Shown here in pieces: positions 8,968 to 17,953 of a DNA stretch of 64,000 bases. The notes beneath the pieces are model-generated. The model ran no database searches, was not told the DNA's origin, and saw nothing but the letters and a program-made list of their open reading frames with translations. Within the stretch, counting starts at the first letter, position 1, and each line of letters opens with the position of its first letter. A program made the translations under genes and the position numbers. Origin of the DNA: Thermoplasmata archaeon (GTDB lineage: Archaea; Thermoplasmatota; Thermoplasmata; Lutacidiplasmatales; UBA184); NCBI GenBank assembly GCA_022750115.1, contig JAKIWI010000004.1, forward strand, positions 1 through 64,000, read 5' to 3'.

Positions 8968-9906
8968 GTGCCGGCGCTGTTTGCCCTCTCGCCCGACCTC
9001 GCGGTCGACGCCATCGTCGCGGTGGCGATGGTCGTGGTGGAGGTGTTCGTCCTCCTCCAACTCCTCCCGCGCACCGGTCCCCCGCCCGCGCTCACGACGA
9101 TGGTGATCGGCGGGAGCGCGCTCGTGGGTAGCTCCGGCGTCCTGATGGCGCTCCTCGGCGCCTTCCTGCAACCGAACCTCTCGACCTACAGCGTCGTCCT
9201 GCTCGCATTCAATTTCATGATGCTCGGCCCGCCGGGATTCTGGTTCATCTCGCTCATCGTCTTCGAGGACCGGACGATCCGCCCGCGCCACTGGTTCTGG
9301 CCGTTCGCGCTCACCGCGATGGCGACGTCGACGGAACTTCTGATGGGGGTGTTCTTCACGGTCGCGGGAGGCTCCGCGCTCGACCTCGCCTCGGTCCTCG
9401 CCGGGTCGCTCACCTCCGCCTGGTTCCTCTGGTCGATGGCCGCGGCGATGGTCGCGCTGCTCCTGTGGGTCCGGCTCCCCCGGACCGTTCGCGATCCGCT
9501 CCTCGGGCTCGCCGCCGCGGGGGCGGTCGCTCCCTTCGTCCCCGCCGACCCCCCGGTGGGCGCGCTCCTGATGGCCGTCGTGATGGCCGCGACGCTCCTG
9601 GTCGTGCTCCAGTCCCTGCGGGTCGGCGTCCCGGGGGCGGGTGTCGGTCGACTCCTCACCGGCGTCGTCGCGGCGTTCCTTGCGATGAGCGTGACCGGCG
9701 CGACGCTCGCGCTCGCGCCAGAGTCGACCGCGGCCGCGCTCGCGTTCGGTTCGACGATGGCCGCGGTGATGACCTTCGAATTCTTCGTCCTCGTCCGCGA
9801 GGGACTGTCCCGGGCCGGCTCCTACGCGCTGCCCGGTCGACCGCACCCCGAGCCCCAGCAGCTCCCCGCCGCCGGCCGAGGGACCGCTGTTCCCTCCCGC
9901 CCCTGA
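8968..9906 (+). CDS. Polytopic membrane protein, function unknown
   Basis: A 312-residue membrane protein starting at GTG 8968, with about eight or nine hydrophobic helices and a short Pro-rich C-terminal tail. The helices are Ala/Val/Leu-rich with few charged residues; FEDRTIRPRHWFWPF marks a loop. No family motif is recognised. ATTTGAGA near 8932-8939 may be its TATA element. It is divergent from the TenA-like gene and convergent with another membrane protein 40 bp downstream. Confidence 0.7.
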   Translation: MPALFALSPDLAVDAIVAVAMVVVEVFVLLQLLPRTGPPPALTTMVIGGSALVGSSGVLMALLGAFLQPNLSTYSVVLLAFNFMMLGPPGFWFISLIVFEDRTIRPRHWFWPFALTAMATSTELLMGVFFTVAGGSALDLASVLAGSLTSAWFLWSMAAAMVALLLWVRLPRTVRDPLLGLAAAGAVAPFVPADPPVGALLMAVVMAATLLVVLQSLRVGVPGAGVGRLLTGVVAAFLAMSVTGATLALAPESTAAALAFGSTMAAVMTFEFFVLVREGLSRAGSYALPGRPHPEPQQLPAAGRGTAVPSRP

Positions 9907-9945
9907 GGCGCGAGGCCCCCGATCCGCGGGGATAGGCGGCCCGCA

Positions 9946-11271
9946 TCAGGCCTGGGATGGTCCGGGCGCGTCGGTCGCGTTCCGCCCTCCGCCACCCGCC
10001 GACTCGGGGCGATCCGCGAATGGCAACGGGCGCGAGGTCGACGCCAAGGCGTCGAGCCGCTCCGGGCGTCCGGCCAGGGCGCGGGGTTCGGTGGTCCACT
10101 GCAACGGGAGGAACGCGCGTTCCGGCGATACCGCGGCGAGGACCGCGAACCCTCCGAGCAAGGCAAACTGAAGCCCCCATCGGAGAGCGAGCGCGAGCGG
10201 CCCGAGCGTCGGAGGCGCCACGGCCCCCCACGCCGAGGGAGCCCCGACCGAGCCGAGGATCTCGTTGCCGAGCCCGTAGACTCCCACACCGCTCAGCGGC
10301 GGCGGCACCCACGTCGCGAGCGCGACCCCTCCGACGAAGAGGCCCACGCGAAGCCCGAGGCTCGACGCGCGGTACGCGGCCGACCGGATCGCCGCGTACG
10401 TGCGGACGGCGAACAGCCCGGCGGCCACGGCGAACAAGGCCGGCACCAGGTGCAGGAGGAACGCTTGTGCGACGAGGCCGGCCGTCAGAGACGGCGAAGG
10501 GGTGACCGCCCACTCCGCCACCATCGCCAGGGCCCACGTCACGCCGCCGGCCACGAGCGCCGCGCGCAGCACCGCTCCGACGGCGAACCGCGGGTCGACG
10601 GGGGTGTTCGCGGCGACCTGGGCGCTCGGCTCGGTCGGTCGGACGAGGCGGCCGTAGACGGAGAGCAGCTGCTCCTGCGCGACGAGCGCGACCCAGAGCA
10701 CCGCGACCTGGAACAGGTTCAGGTACCAGGTGTTCAGGAGGAGCGATTGCGTCGTCGTTCCGCTCGCCTGCGCAACGACCCCGATCCCGGCGGTGGCGGC
10801 CGCCGTGGTCGAGCAGCACGCGCCGAGCGTGACGAGGGCGATCAAGGCCGGGGTGAGCCCAGGGACGGAGCCGAACGCCGCAGAACGACCGGCACCGGTC
10901 CCACCCTTGCGGAGGAGCCGGTAGGCCAGGATCAGCCCGACCGACATTCCGATCCCGACCCCGATGGACACGACGACCATCGTCACGGTCGGGAGGAACG
11001 GCAGCGCCAGCACGCCGTCCGGACCGCTCACGATGAGCGCGGGGTAGTTCCACCATGCCGACTCACCCTGCCCCGTGACGACCGTCGTCGACACGGTCGG
11101 AAACGTGGTCCGGGTGAGGAGGAGCATCCCCCCGGCGAGGAGCGAGATGAATCCGTACAGCACGGCGATGAACGTCACCATCAGCACGCCGATCCGGCTT
11201 CGCAGGAGCGCGAGGCTGCGCGAGAGCGCGAGCAACGCGACGATCCCCGGTCCGTTCGGTCCGTCCGTCAT
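9946..11271 (-). CDS. Polytopic membrane protein with conserved-looking GACCSTT motif
   Basis: A 441-residue integral membrane protein. The N-terminal 20 residues are cytoplasmic, then come about ten membrane helices; the C-terminal 60 residues are polar and probably cytoplasmic. Helix 4 contains the unusual string LGACCSTTAAATAGIG, where two adjacent cysteines lie inside the membrane; this could mark a metal or thiol function, but no family is recognised. A long soluble loop sits between helices 2 and 3. TTAAG near 11308-11312 may be the promoter for this gene. Confidence 0.72.
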   Translation of the reverse strand: MTDGPNGPGIVALLALSRSLALLRSRIGVLMVTFIAVLYGFISLLAGGMLLLTRTTFPTVSTTVVTGQGESAWWNYPALIVSGPDGVLALPFLPTVTMVVVSIGVGIGMSVGLILAYRLLRKGGTGAGRSAAFGSVPGLTPALIALVTLGACCSTTAAATAGIGVVAQASGTTTQSLLLNTWYLNLFQVAVLWVALVAQEQLLSVYGRLVRPTEPSAQVAANTPVDPRFAVGAVLRAALVAGGVTWALAMVAEWAVTPSPSLTAGLVAQAFLLHLVPALFAVAAGLFAVRTYAAIRSAAYRASSLGLRVGLFVGGVALATWVPPPLSGVGVYGLGNEILGSVGAPSAWGAVAPPTLGPLALALRWGLQFALLGGFAVLAAVSPERAFLPLQWTTEPRALAGRPERLDALASTSRPLPFADRPESAGGGGRNATDAPGPSQA

Positions 11272-11420
11272 CGAGGGGCCGGCCGGCGCCGACGAGTGGC
11301 CCCCCGCTTAAGGCGGCGGGGTACGAACCGGTCGTCGCGGGAGTTTCCCGGCGGGCACGTCCCCGCGCACCGCAACGGTAACGTCGCCGGGGCCGTCGGC
11401 CCTCCCGGGTCCGTTTCCGG

Positions 11421-13730
11421 ATGTCGACCCCGACGGCCACCGGTCCCCGGCTCGCGGTGATCCCGCTCGCCAACCTGAGCGGGGACCCCCGCGACGAGTT
11501 TTTCTCGGATGGCCTGACCGAGGAACTGATCTCCGCCCTCTCCCGGGTCCGGGGCGTGCGGGTTATCGCTCGCACGTCCGCGATGCGGTTCAAGGGCCGC
11601 TCGGTCGGGATCGGGGAGATCGCGAAGGCGCTCGACGTCGGGGCGATCGTGGAGGGGAGCGTGCGCCGCGACGGCGCCCGCGTCCGCGTGACCGCCCAAC
11701 TGATCGATTGCGCGAGCGAAGAACACCTCTGGTCGGCGACGTACGACCGCGAACTGTCCGACCTGTTCGCGATCCAGAGCGACATCGCGCGCCGCATCGT
11801 CAAAGGGCTTCGGGTGCCGCTTCAGCGCGCCGACGCCGCCGCACTGGAGCGCTCGGCGACGCGGGACATCGACGCCTACACGCTCTACCTCGAGGGCCGC
11901 TACCAGTGGAACCTCCGCTCGCCGCCGTCGCTCCTCGCGGCCGTCGAACTGTTCCACGGCGCCCTCGCGAAGGACCCGACGTTCGCCCTCGCGCAATCGG
12001 GCCTCGCCGACAGCTACTGCTCGCTCGCGCTCCTCGAGTTCGAGGCGCCGTCCTCGGCGTTCCCGAAGGCGCGGGCCGCCGCCGAGGCCGCGCTGCGCGT
12101 CGACCCGAACCTCTCCGAGGCGCACGCCTCCCTCGGCCTCGTGCGCTTCCAGTACGAGCGCGATTTCGCGGGCGCCGACAAGGAGCTGCGCCGCGCGATC
12201 GAGCTCAACCCGAACTACCCGGCCGCTCACCAGTTCTACGCCGACTACCTGAAGGCGATGGGCCGGTTCGACGAGGCGCTCCGGGAGATGCGCCGCGCCC
12301 TCGCTCTCGACCCGGTCTCGCTCGCGATCAACACCGGCCTCGGCCACGTCCTGTATCTCTCGCGCCAGTACGACCGCGCGATCGAGCAATACCGGGCGGC
12401 CCTCGCCCTCGACCCGAGCTTCGTCCAGGCCCACCTGTGGTTCGGACGTCCGTACCTGGAGAAGGGGATGTTCGACGAGGCGATCGCGGAGCTCCGGCAA
12501 GCGGTCGAGCTCTCCCACGGCAGCACGATCTCCCTCGCGGTCCTCGGCCACGCCTTCGCGTCGGCCGGTCGAGGGCCCGAGGCCCACGAGATCCTCCGGC
12601 AGCTCGAGGAGCGCGCGAAGGCGACATACCTCCCGTCGTACTGGATCGCCCTCATCTACACCGGCCTCGGCGAAACGGCGACGGCGCTGACGTGGCTGGA
12701 ACGCGCGGCCGACGAGCGGTCGAGCTGGCTCGTCTGGATCAAGGTCGAGCCGCGGTTCGACCGGCTCCGCTCCGACCCGCGCTTCGAGCTCCTGCTGCGG
12801 CGTCTCGGACTCGCGGGCGCGCCGACCGACGACCGGCCGCTCCTCGAATTCCTCTACGGGCTCTCCGAGCTCGACCTCGACCGGTTCTCGGTCGTTGGAT
12901 CCTACACGCGCCACGAAGAGCGGGCGCGGCACCTCCTAAAGGACGTCCGCCAGCGGCTCGTCCGGCCCCTCGAGTCGGGCGCTCGCGAGAACGCGCTCCT
13001 GTGGGCGCCGCCCGGGAGCGGCAAGACGTTCCTCGTCCGCGAGATCGCCCGCTCGGCGGGCCCCTCCGTGCGCTACGAAGAGGTGAACCTCGCCCAAACG
13101 GACGAGGCGAGCCTACGAAACCGGCTGGCCGAGGTCGCCACGCACGACGGTCCGGTCTTCCTTCTGATCGACGAGGCCGACAGCCATCCCACCGAGGCGT
13201 GGCCGTATGAGACACTGCTCCCCCAGCTGGACCTCGCCGCGAAGGCCCGCGGCGCCCGCGTCTTCGTGCTCGCCGGGAGCTCGGGCGCGAACCTCGACGA
13301 GATGGCGTCGGCGATGGCCGCTCGCCCCAAGGGGTCGGACCTGCTCTCGCGCATCCCCACCGGAAGCCGATGGACGGTCCCTCCGATGACAAGCGAGGAC
13401 CGGGTGCTGGTTGCGGTCGCGACCCTCCCGCCGACGGGGGCGGACGGTGCACCGATGGTCCGGGAGGTCGAGAAACTCGCCCTCTACTTCCTTGCCCGGA
13501 CTCCGGCGCTCGCGAACCCTCGCCAGCTGCGGGACTTTCTCGCGCGGGGCCTCCGTCGATTGCCGGCCGGCGAGGACCGCCTCCGGTTCGACCACTTGTT
13601 CGACCCCGGCGACGCCGAGAGCAAGGAGTTCTGGGTACGCGCCCGAGCGGAGTCCCCCGAGCTGATCGACCGGTTCGTCCGCGTCGAAGCGCCGGAGGCG
13701 CCGACCCACTCGGGCCGGTCGCCGCTCTGA
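11421..13730 (+). CDS. TolB/FlgO-like + TPR + AAA ATPase fusion protein
   Basis: A 769-residue cytoplasmic protein with three parts. Residues 5-130 resemble the TolB-N/FlgO-like domain common in bacterial CadC- and adenylate-cyclase-type TPR regulators (PLANLSGDPRDEFFSDGL, VIARTSAMRFKG, IVEGSVR). Residues about 145-460 are TPR helices. Residues 505-750 are an AAA-type ATPase with Walker A PPGSGKT near 530 and Walker B FLLIDEAD near 580. The N-terminal and TPR parts look bacterial in style; usually an HTH or cyclase, not an ATPase, is attached. Role unknown: a regulatory or scaffold ATPase is plausible. No output DNA-binding domain is visible. Confidence 0.85.
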   Translation: MSTPTATGPRLAVIPLANLSGDPRDEFFSDGLTEELISALSRVRGVRVIARTSAMRFKGRSVGIGEIAKALDVGAIVEGSVRRDGARVRVTAQLIDCASEEHLWSATYDRELSDLFAIQSDIARRIVKGLRVPLQRADAAALERSATRDIDAYTLYLEGRYQWNLRSPPSLLAAVELFHGALAKDPTFALAQSGLADSYCSLALLEFEAPSSAFPKARAAAEAALRVDPNLSEAHASLGLVRFQYERDFAGADKELRRAIELNPNYPAAHQFYADYLKAMGRFDEALREMRRALALDPVSLAINTGLGHVLYLSRQYDRAIEQYRAALALDPSFVQAHLWFGRPYLEKGMFDEAIAELRQAVELSHGSTISLAVLGHAFASAGRGPEAHEILRQLEERAKATYLPSYWIALIYTGLGETATALTWLERAADERSSWLVWIKVEPRFDRLRSDPRFELLLRRLGLAGAPTDDRPLLEFLYGLSELDLDRFSVVGSYTRHEERARHLLKDVRQRLVRPLESGARENALLWAPPGSGKTFLVREIARSAGPSVRYEEVNLAQTDEASLRNRLAEVATHDGPVFLLIDEADSHPTEAWPYETLLPQLDLAAKARGARVFVLAGSSGANLDEMASAMAARPKGSDLLSRIPTGSRWTVPPMTSEDRVLVAVATLPPTGADGAPMVREVEKLALYFLARTPALANPRQLRDFLARGLRRLPAGEDRLRFDHLFDPGDAESKEFWVRARAESPELIDRFVRVEAPEAPTHSGRSPL

Positions 13731-13771
13731 AACCGGGCGCTCGGCCATCGCGGGTCCAGTATCGCGGCCCC

Positions 13772-14098
13772 TCATCGTCGAGCGGCCCGTTCCCGGGAGA
13801 CGTGTCGTCGATCGGTCGGAAGCAGCGCGTGGAGTTGGGCATACACGGACTCCCGAGCCCCGAATACGACCCCCACGATGTCGGGTGGATCGATCGCGTA
13901 GTCACCCCGGAACGGCGGGATTCTGAGCGTCCCCACATTCCGGTAGCCGATCCGCTGGTGCGCATCCAGCCCGGATCGAACTCCGGTGGGATCCTCGACC
14001 AGGAGATCGAACGTGCGGTCGAATTTTCGCTTCGCCCACGCCGGGAGCCGACCAAAGCTCCGGTCCGCCGTGGGGGCAAATGTCAGGCGGTATCTCAT
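13772..14098 (-). CDS. RelE/ParE-superfamily toxin
   Basis: A 108-residue basic protein with the compact RelE/ParE fold: LTFAPTADRSFGRLPAWAKRKFD, a helical pair, then the strand R.GYRNVGTLRIPPFRGDYAI. Members cleave ribosome-bound mRNA or inhibit gyrase; which one applies cannot be decided. Its ATG overlaps the antitoxin stop by ATGA, the standard order with antitoxin first. Together with 14095-14343 it forms a two-gene toxin-antitoxin module. Confidence 0.75.
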   Translation of the reverse strand: MRYRLTFAPTADRSFGRLPAWAKRKFDRTFDLLVEDPTGVRSGLDAHQRIGYRNVGTLRIPPFRGDYAIDPPDIVGVVFGARESVYAQLHALLPTDRRHVSRERAARR

Positions 14099-14343
14099 CG
14101 GCCGGCGAGCCGGTGCTTTCGACGGAACTCCGCGAGGTTGAGGCGAGGCTCCGCGGCGAGCGCGCGGTGCAGATCCCGTGGGAAGTAGTCCGGCGGCACC
14201 TGGTCCATGAGGTCCTCAATCGCCTCGGCGACGCTCTTGCCACCCACCTGGTAGTCCCGGAGACGCCGCCGGACCGTGGCGGGGACGGTGATCGACGTGG
14301 GACGATTCTCCGGAGGGGCCATCGATTGACCTATTGCTTCCAT
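14095..14343 (-). CDS. Antitoxin of the RelE-type pair
   Basis: An 82-residue protein upstream of the toxin. After an N-terminal strand-like TSITVPATVRRRL it has a helical segment GKSVAEAIEDLMD, the layout of archaeal VapB-like ribbon-helix-helix antitoxins, followed by a charged C-terminal arm (FRRKHRLAGR) that probably wraps the toxin. ATG 14343 is chosen; an in-frame GTG 21 bp upstream and an ATG at MAPPENRP are alternatives. Such antitoxins normally repress their own operon. The stop overlaps the toxin start. Confidence 0.68.
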   Translation of the reverse strand: MEAIGQSMAPPENRPTSITVPATVRRRLRDYQVGGKSVAEAIEDLMDQVPPDYFPRDLHRALAAEPRLNLAEFRRKHRLAGR

Positions 14344-14389
14344 TGGATTGACAGGCTCCCTCACTTCGCGCGGCGCCGACCGGACGGCC

Positions 14390-14728
14390 CTACGGAGGAG
14401 CGGGAGTCTTCGCGGGCGCGAAAACGACCAGCAGGACGAGATCTTCGACGACCTCGACGAACCGGTGGGGTTCGTGCGCCCGGACGAACAGGACGTCGCC
14501 CGGCGCGACCGCGATCTCCCTCGTCGACGACCGGAACCTGCCGCGTCCCCGCACGACGTAGTACAGCTCCTCCTGCTCGTGCGGGGATTGGTGGTCGGTC
14601 CCCCCCGCTTCGAGGAGGTAGACGCCGGCGCTCATCGCGGGGGCGCGGAGGAACTCGACCGACGTACCGGAGGAGCGGCGCAACTCGGTGGCGAGCGACT
14701 CGACCGAAAACTTGGTCGTCAATGCCAT
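14390..14728 (-). CDS. Small cupin-domain protein
   Basis: A 112-residue single-domain cupin. The metal-binding motif is readable as HQSPHEQEELYYVVRGRGRF (His, His, Glu) with the second motif PGDVLFVRAHEPHRF (His). ATG 14728 (MALTTKFS) is chosen; the longer frame upstream looks non-coding. Substrate unknown; small cupins of this type include dioxygenases, isomerases and sensors. It ends 26 bp upstream of the antitoxin start on the same strand. Confidence 0.8.
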   Translation of the reverse strand: MALTTKFSVESLATELRRSSGTSVEFLRAPAMSAGVYLLEAGGTDHQSPHEQEELYYVVRGRGRFRSSTREIAVAPGDVLFVRAHEPHRFVEVVEDLVLLVVFAPAKTPAPP

Positions 14729-14804
14729 GGCGGCACGACCCGGCCACGGCGGGTAACCCTGTCGAGCTCCGAGACCGCGCCGCACCTGATGCGGGCCGGG
14801 CCCC

Positions 14805-16277
14805 CTACGACTTCTCCTCCTTCATCCACGGGATCATCCACATCGACATCTCCTTCGTCTCGGGCCCGGAGTCGCTCGCGACCTTCAACCGCCGGAGCTC
14901 CTCCTCGAGGCGCTGGCGTTCCGTGACGTCCTGGATCATCCCCCGGATCCGCGTGGCCCGCCCGTTCGTCGTCTCCACGACCGCGAGCTGGCTCCGCAGA
15001 GTTCGCCCGTCGCCCTCCGGCAAGACCAGCCGGTAGCGACGTTCCGGGAGCGGGACGTCCTTCGCCTCGGGCGCGTCGAGCACGGATCGCACCTCGCCGA
15101 GAAACCGTTCCTGGTCGGAGGGGTCCATCCGCGCGAACGCGGTGTCGAGCGCCACCGGGAACCGGGCCGCCCCGTACCCGAGGATGCGGTACATCTCCTC
15201 CGACCAGACGAGCTTGCTGGAACCCGCCTCGAACGTCCACGTCCCGATCGTGGCGAGCGACACCGTTGCGTCGAGTTGGGCCGTCCGCTCGGTCAGTACC
15301 CGCTGGAGCGTCTTGCGGGCGTCGTACAGCGCCGACTCGAGGCGCTGGTGCTGCGTGACCTCGGCGGCGACGAGCAGAGCGGTCAGCGCGAGCGACCCGA
15401 TGAACACCCGGAGCGCGAGCAGCGCGACGCCGGGGGGGAGCACGGCGAACGGCCCATCGCCCCGGACCGTGGCGCCGATGGCGATCAGCGAAACCGCGCT
15501 GACCGAGCCAACGGCGCCGAGCGTGCCGAACCGGGTCGCCCCCCAGACGATGGGGGGAACGACGAGGAACTCGAGGGGGTATTCGCCCAGCAGCGTCGAG
15601 GCGGGACGCGCGAAGACGAGGAGGGCCACGGCGGCCGTGACCCCGCCGATGAGCACGGCTTCGGACCGGCCCGGCCGCCCCCAGCCGAGCTGCGGCGCGG
15701 CGGGCCGCAACGCGAGAGCGAGGATCAGCGGCGTGACCTCGATGGCGCCGATGGCATCTCCGAGCCACCAGGGGCCCCAGACCGCGAGGAACTCCCCCGG
15801 ACGAGCGAGGTGGGCGAGCGTGAGCGAGGCGGTGCCGATGGTGGCGGCGACCGTGGCCGCGACGAAGCCCCCGAGGAGCGCGAACACCAGGACCGACCGG
15901 GGCTGCTCGAACATTCGGCGACCTCCCGCGAACCGATTCGCGAGGTACGCCCCCACGATCGCTTCGAGCGTGTTCCCCGAGGCGATCCCGAGGCTGCTCG
16001 CGACGTCCCACGTCGTCGTCAGGTTCACGAGGAAGGCGCCCGCGAAGATCGCCGGCCAGAGGGTTGAGTCGCCGAGGAGCAGGGCGGCGATCGCGATCCC
16101 CGTCGGCGGCCACACCGCCGAAACGCTGGCATTGCCGACGGCAAGAAACAGCCCGACCTTGCCGGCAACAAAGTAGCCGATGCCGAGAACGGCGAGGGCG
16201 GCGGCGGTCCGCCACCACGACGAACGATACCAGGGGCCGGGGGGAGGGGGCCGGCCGTCCGATTCCGAGCTGCCCAT
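14805..16277 (-). CDS. MASE1-PAS membrane sensor without output domain
   Basis: A 490-residue protein. Residues 20-310 form a MASE1-type sensory region with about eight helices (YFVAGKVGLFLAVGNASVSAVWPPTGIA is the family start). A short coiled coil near 325-345 follows, then a PAS/PAC domain at about 345-460 (TWTFEAGSSKLVWSEEMYRILGY, ATRIRGMIQDVTER). The protein stops about 30 residues after the PAC segment. MASE1 proteins normally continue into histidine kinase or GGDEF domains; here none follows, so signalling must be through a partner or the gene is shortened. MASE1 is unusual in archaea. Confidence 0.85.
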   Translation of the reverse strand: MGSSESDGRPPPPGPWYRSSWWRTAAALAVLGIGYFVAGKVGLFLAVGNASVSAVWPPTGIAIAALLLGDSTLWPAIFAGAFLVNLTTTWDVASSLGIASGNTLEAIVGAYLANRFAGGRRMFEQPRSVLVFALLGGFVAATVAATIGTASLTLAHLARPGEFLAVWGPWWLGDAIGAIEVTPLILALALRPAAPQLGWGRPGRSEAVLIGGVTAAVALLVFARPASTLLGEYPLEFLVVPPIVWGATRFGTLGAVGSVSAVSLIAIGATVRGDGPFAVLPPGVALLALRVFIGSLALTALLVAAEVTQHQRLESALYDARKTLQRVLTERTAQLDATVSLATIGTWTFEAGSSKLVWSEEMYRILGYGAARFPVALDTAFARMDPSDQERFLGEVRSVLDAPEAKDVPLPERRYRLVLPEGDGRTLRSQLAVVETTNGRATRIRGMIQDVTERQRLEEELRRLKVASDSGPETKEMSMWMIPWMKEEKS

Positions 16278-16471
16278 GTCCGCGATCGTTGGGCGGGGTC
16301 GGGTCGGGAGATTCCCGGCCCCGAGCGACGGTTGAGAGGTCGATATCGAGCTCTCGCCCCAAGAACCTGTTGGCGCAGCCGGTCCGGCGCCCGGGCCCGC
16401 GCCGAGGTCGCGCGACGATGGGTCCGGCTGAGACTCGGACCGGAAAGGGGCCCGGTCGAAGGGGTGGACGT

Positions 16472-16545
16472 GCTCCCGGCGGGATTCGAACCCGCGTTGT
16501 CGGGTCGAAGGCCCGATATCCTTGACCGGACTAGACTACGGGAGC
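16472..16545 (-). tRNA. tRNA-Glu (anticodon UUC)
   Basis: A 74-nt cloverleaf on the minus strand: acceptor GCTCCCG/CGGGAGC, D stem GTCT/GGAT, anticodon stem TCGGG/CCCGA enclosing the loop CCTTCGA, T stem GCGGG/CCCGC with loop TTCGAAT. All stems pair (D stem with G-U wobbles). The anticodon UUC reads glutamate. No 3' CCA is encoded. Oddity: position 33 is C rather than the near-universal U. A box TAAAG at about 16571-16575, 26 bp upstream, is a plausible TATA element. No intron. The remaining bases from 16278 to 16598 show no other gene. Confidence 0.93.
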
Positions 16546-16598
16546 GCGACCCCGGCGAGGGGGCGCGTCGTAAAGCGTTTCGCGCGGGACGACCGAGA

Positions 16599-17903
16599 TC
16601 AACCGACGCGTTCCCAACGCTCGAGCTTCTGGACCGCGCTCAGCGTGGAGCCGCGCTGGATCTCCTCCCGCACGCGGTTCTCGTGCTCCAGGACGTCGAG
16701 TGCCCGGTTCGCGATCTCGGCCGCCCGTTCGCGGGGCACTACGACAACTCCGGACAGGTCGCCGACGATCCAGTCGCCGGGCCGCACGCGTTCGCCTCCG
16801 ACCACGACCTCGACCCCGATCTCGCCGTGCCCCTTCGGTTCGCCCGCGTTCGGCGAGACGTTCCGGCTGAAGACGGGGAAGCCGAGGGCCAGGATCGCGT
16901 CCACATCGCGCGCCGCCCCGTCGATGACGACCCCGGCGACGCCGCGCCCGTGGGCGCTCCAGCTCGCGAGTTCGCCCCAGATCGCCGTCGTCCCGCCGCC
17001 GGCGTCGACCACGATCACATCGCCGCGACCCGCCCGGTCGATCGCCTCCACCGGCTTCGCCCAGTCGCCGTCGCGCGTCACGACCGTTACGGCGGGACCG
17101 ACGACCTTCGTCGTCGGGAGCGGGAGGTGGGGGTGGATGCCATGCATGGCGCCGTGGCGCTGCATCGCGTCCGACAAGTTCGGGGAGGAGACTTTGAGGA
17201 ACGCCTCGCGGACCTCGGCGTCGGAGTACCGGTGGAAGTGCTCGCTCGGGACCTCGGTCTTCGTGTCGATCGCGCGCCGGACCGCCTCGGTGGCCGCCTG
17301 GATGTTCGCGCTCTTCGTGATCGCGCCGCCGACGATCACGATGAGGGCCCCGGCGCGGACCGCCTTCGCCGCGCTCTCCGACGTGAGGCCGCCCGCCACC
17401 GCGACCGGCACCGGCGAGGATTTCGCGAGTTCCCCGAGCACCTCGAACGGCGTGCGTCCGGCCATCTGCATGTCGATGCCGATGTGCCAGCACACCGCGG
17501 CCGCCCCGAGCTCCGCGACCTTTCGGGTGCGCGCGACCGGGTCGGCGACGTTCAACAGGTCGACCACGACCTCGGCGCCGTACTGGTGGCCGCCGCGGAC
17601 CGCCTCGGCGATCGTGTCGTCGTCGGCGGTGCCGAGCACCGTCACGAGGTCGGCGCCGGCCTTCGCCGCGATCTCGACCTCGAACGCGCCGGTGTCCATG
17701 ATTTTCATGTCGGCGACGATGCGATGGTCCGGGAACGCCTTCTTCAGCGCGCGGACCGCATCGAGCCCCTCGCTCTTGATCAGCGGGGTGCCCGCCTCGA
17801 CCCAGTCCGCCCCCCCGGCGACGGACTCCTTCGCCGCCGGGAGCGCCCGGGACAGGTTCTCGAAGTCCAACGCGACCTGGAGAACCGGCCGCTCGAGCCG
17901 CAT
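16599..17903 (-). CDS. Bifunctional hexulose-6-phosphate synthase / RraA-like protein
   Basis: A 434-residue fusion. Residues 1-210 are a TIM-barrel 3-hexulose-6-phosphate synthase of the OMP decarboxylase superfamily (LQVALDF, DMKIMDTGAFE, HIGIDMQM, VAGGLTSES). Residues about 225-430 are an RraA/HMG-aldolase-like domain (SPNLSDAMQRHG, GDVIVVDAGGG, GVVIDGAARD). In archaea HPS runs the reverse ribulose monophosphate route to make ribulose 5-phosphate and formaldehyde; the RraA-like domain's role there is not settled. The same fusion is known in other archaea. ATG 17903 lies about 25 bp from a TATA box shared with the divergent methyltransferase, so leaderless. Confidence 0.92.
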   Translation of the reverse strand: MRLERPVLQVALDFENLSRALPAAKESVAGGADWVEAGTPLIKSEGLDAVRALKKAFPDHRIVADMKIMDTGAFEVEIAAKAGADLVTVLGTADDDTIAEAVRGGHQYGAEVVVDLLNVADPVARTRKVAELGAAAVCWHIGIDMQMAGRTPFEVLGELAKSSPVPVAVAGGLTSESAAKAVRAGALIVIVGGAITKSANIQAATEAVRRAIDTKTEVPSEHFHRYSDAEVREAFLKVSSPNLSDAMQRHGAMHGIHPHLPLPTTKVVGPAVTVVTRDGDWAKPVEAIDRAGRGDVIVVDAGGGTTAIWGELASWSAHGRGVAGVVIDGAARDVDAILALGFPVFSRNVSPNAGEPKGHGEIGVEVVVGGERVRPGDWIVGDLSGVVVVPRERAAEIANRALDVLEHENRVREEIQRGSTLSAVQKLERWERVG

Positions 17904-17924
17904 GCGTCGTCGAGGGTCGCCGAG

Positions 17925-17930
17925 TATAAA
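17925..17930. promoter_or_regulatory. Shared TATA box for two divergent leaderless genes
   Basis: TATAAA lies midway between the ATG of the HPS/RraA fusion (17903, minus) and the GTG of the DNA methyltransferase (17954, plus). Distances from its centre are about 25 and 26 bp, the normal archaeal TATA-to-start-site spacing, so one element can place both transcription starts on the initiation codons. Confidence 0.7.
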
Positions 17931-17953
17931 CGACCGGGCCGGCTCGCGCCGCG

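Noticed and set aside
13772-14343. Toxin-antitoxin pair as part of a mobile element
   Set aside because: No integrase, transposase, terminal repeats or tRNA attachment site flank it; it looks like a stand-alone chromosomal module.
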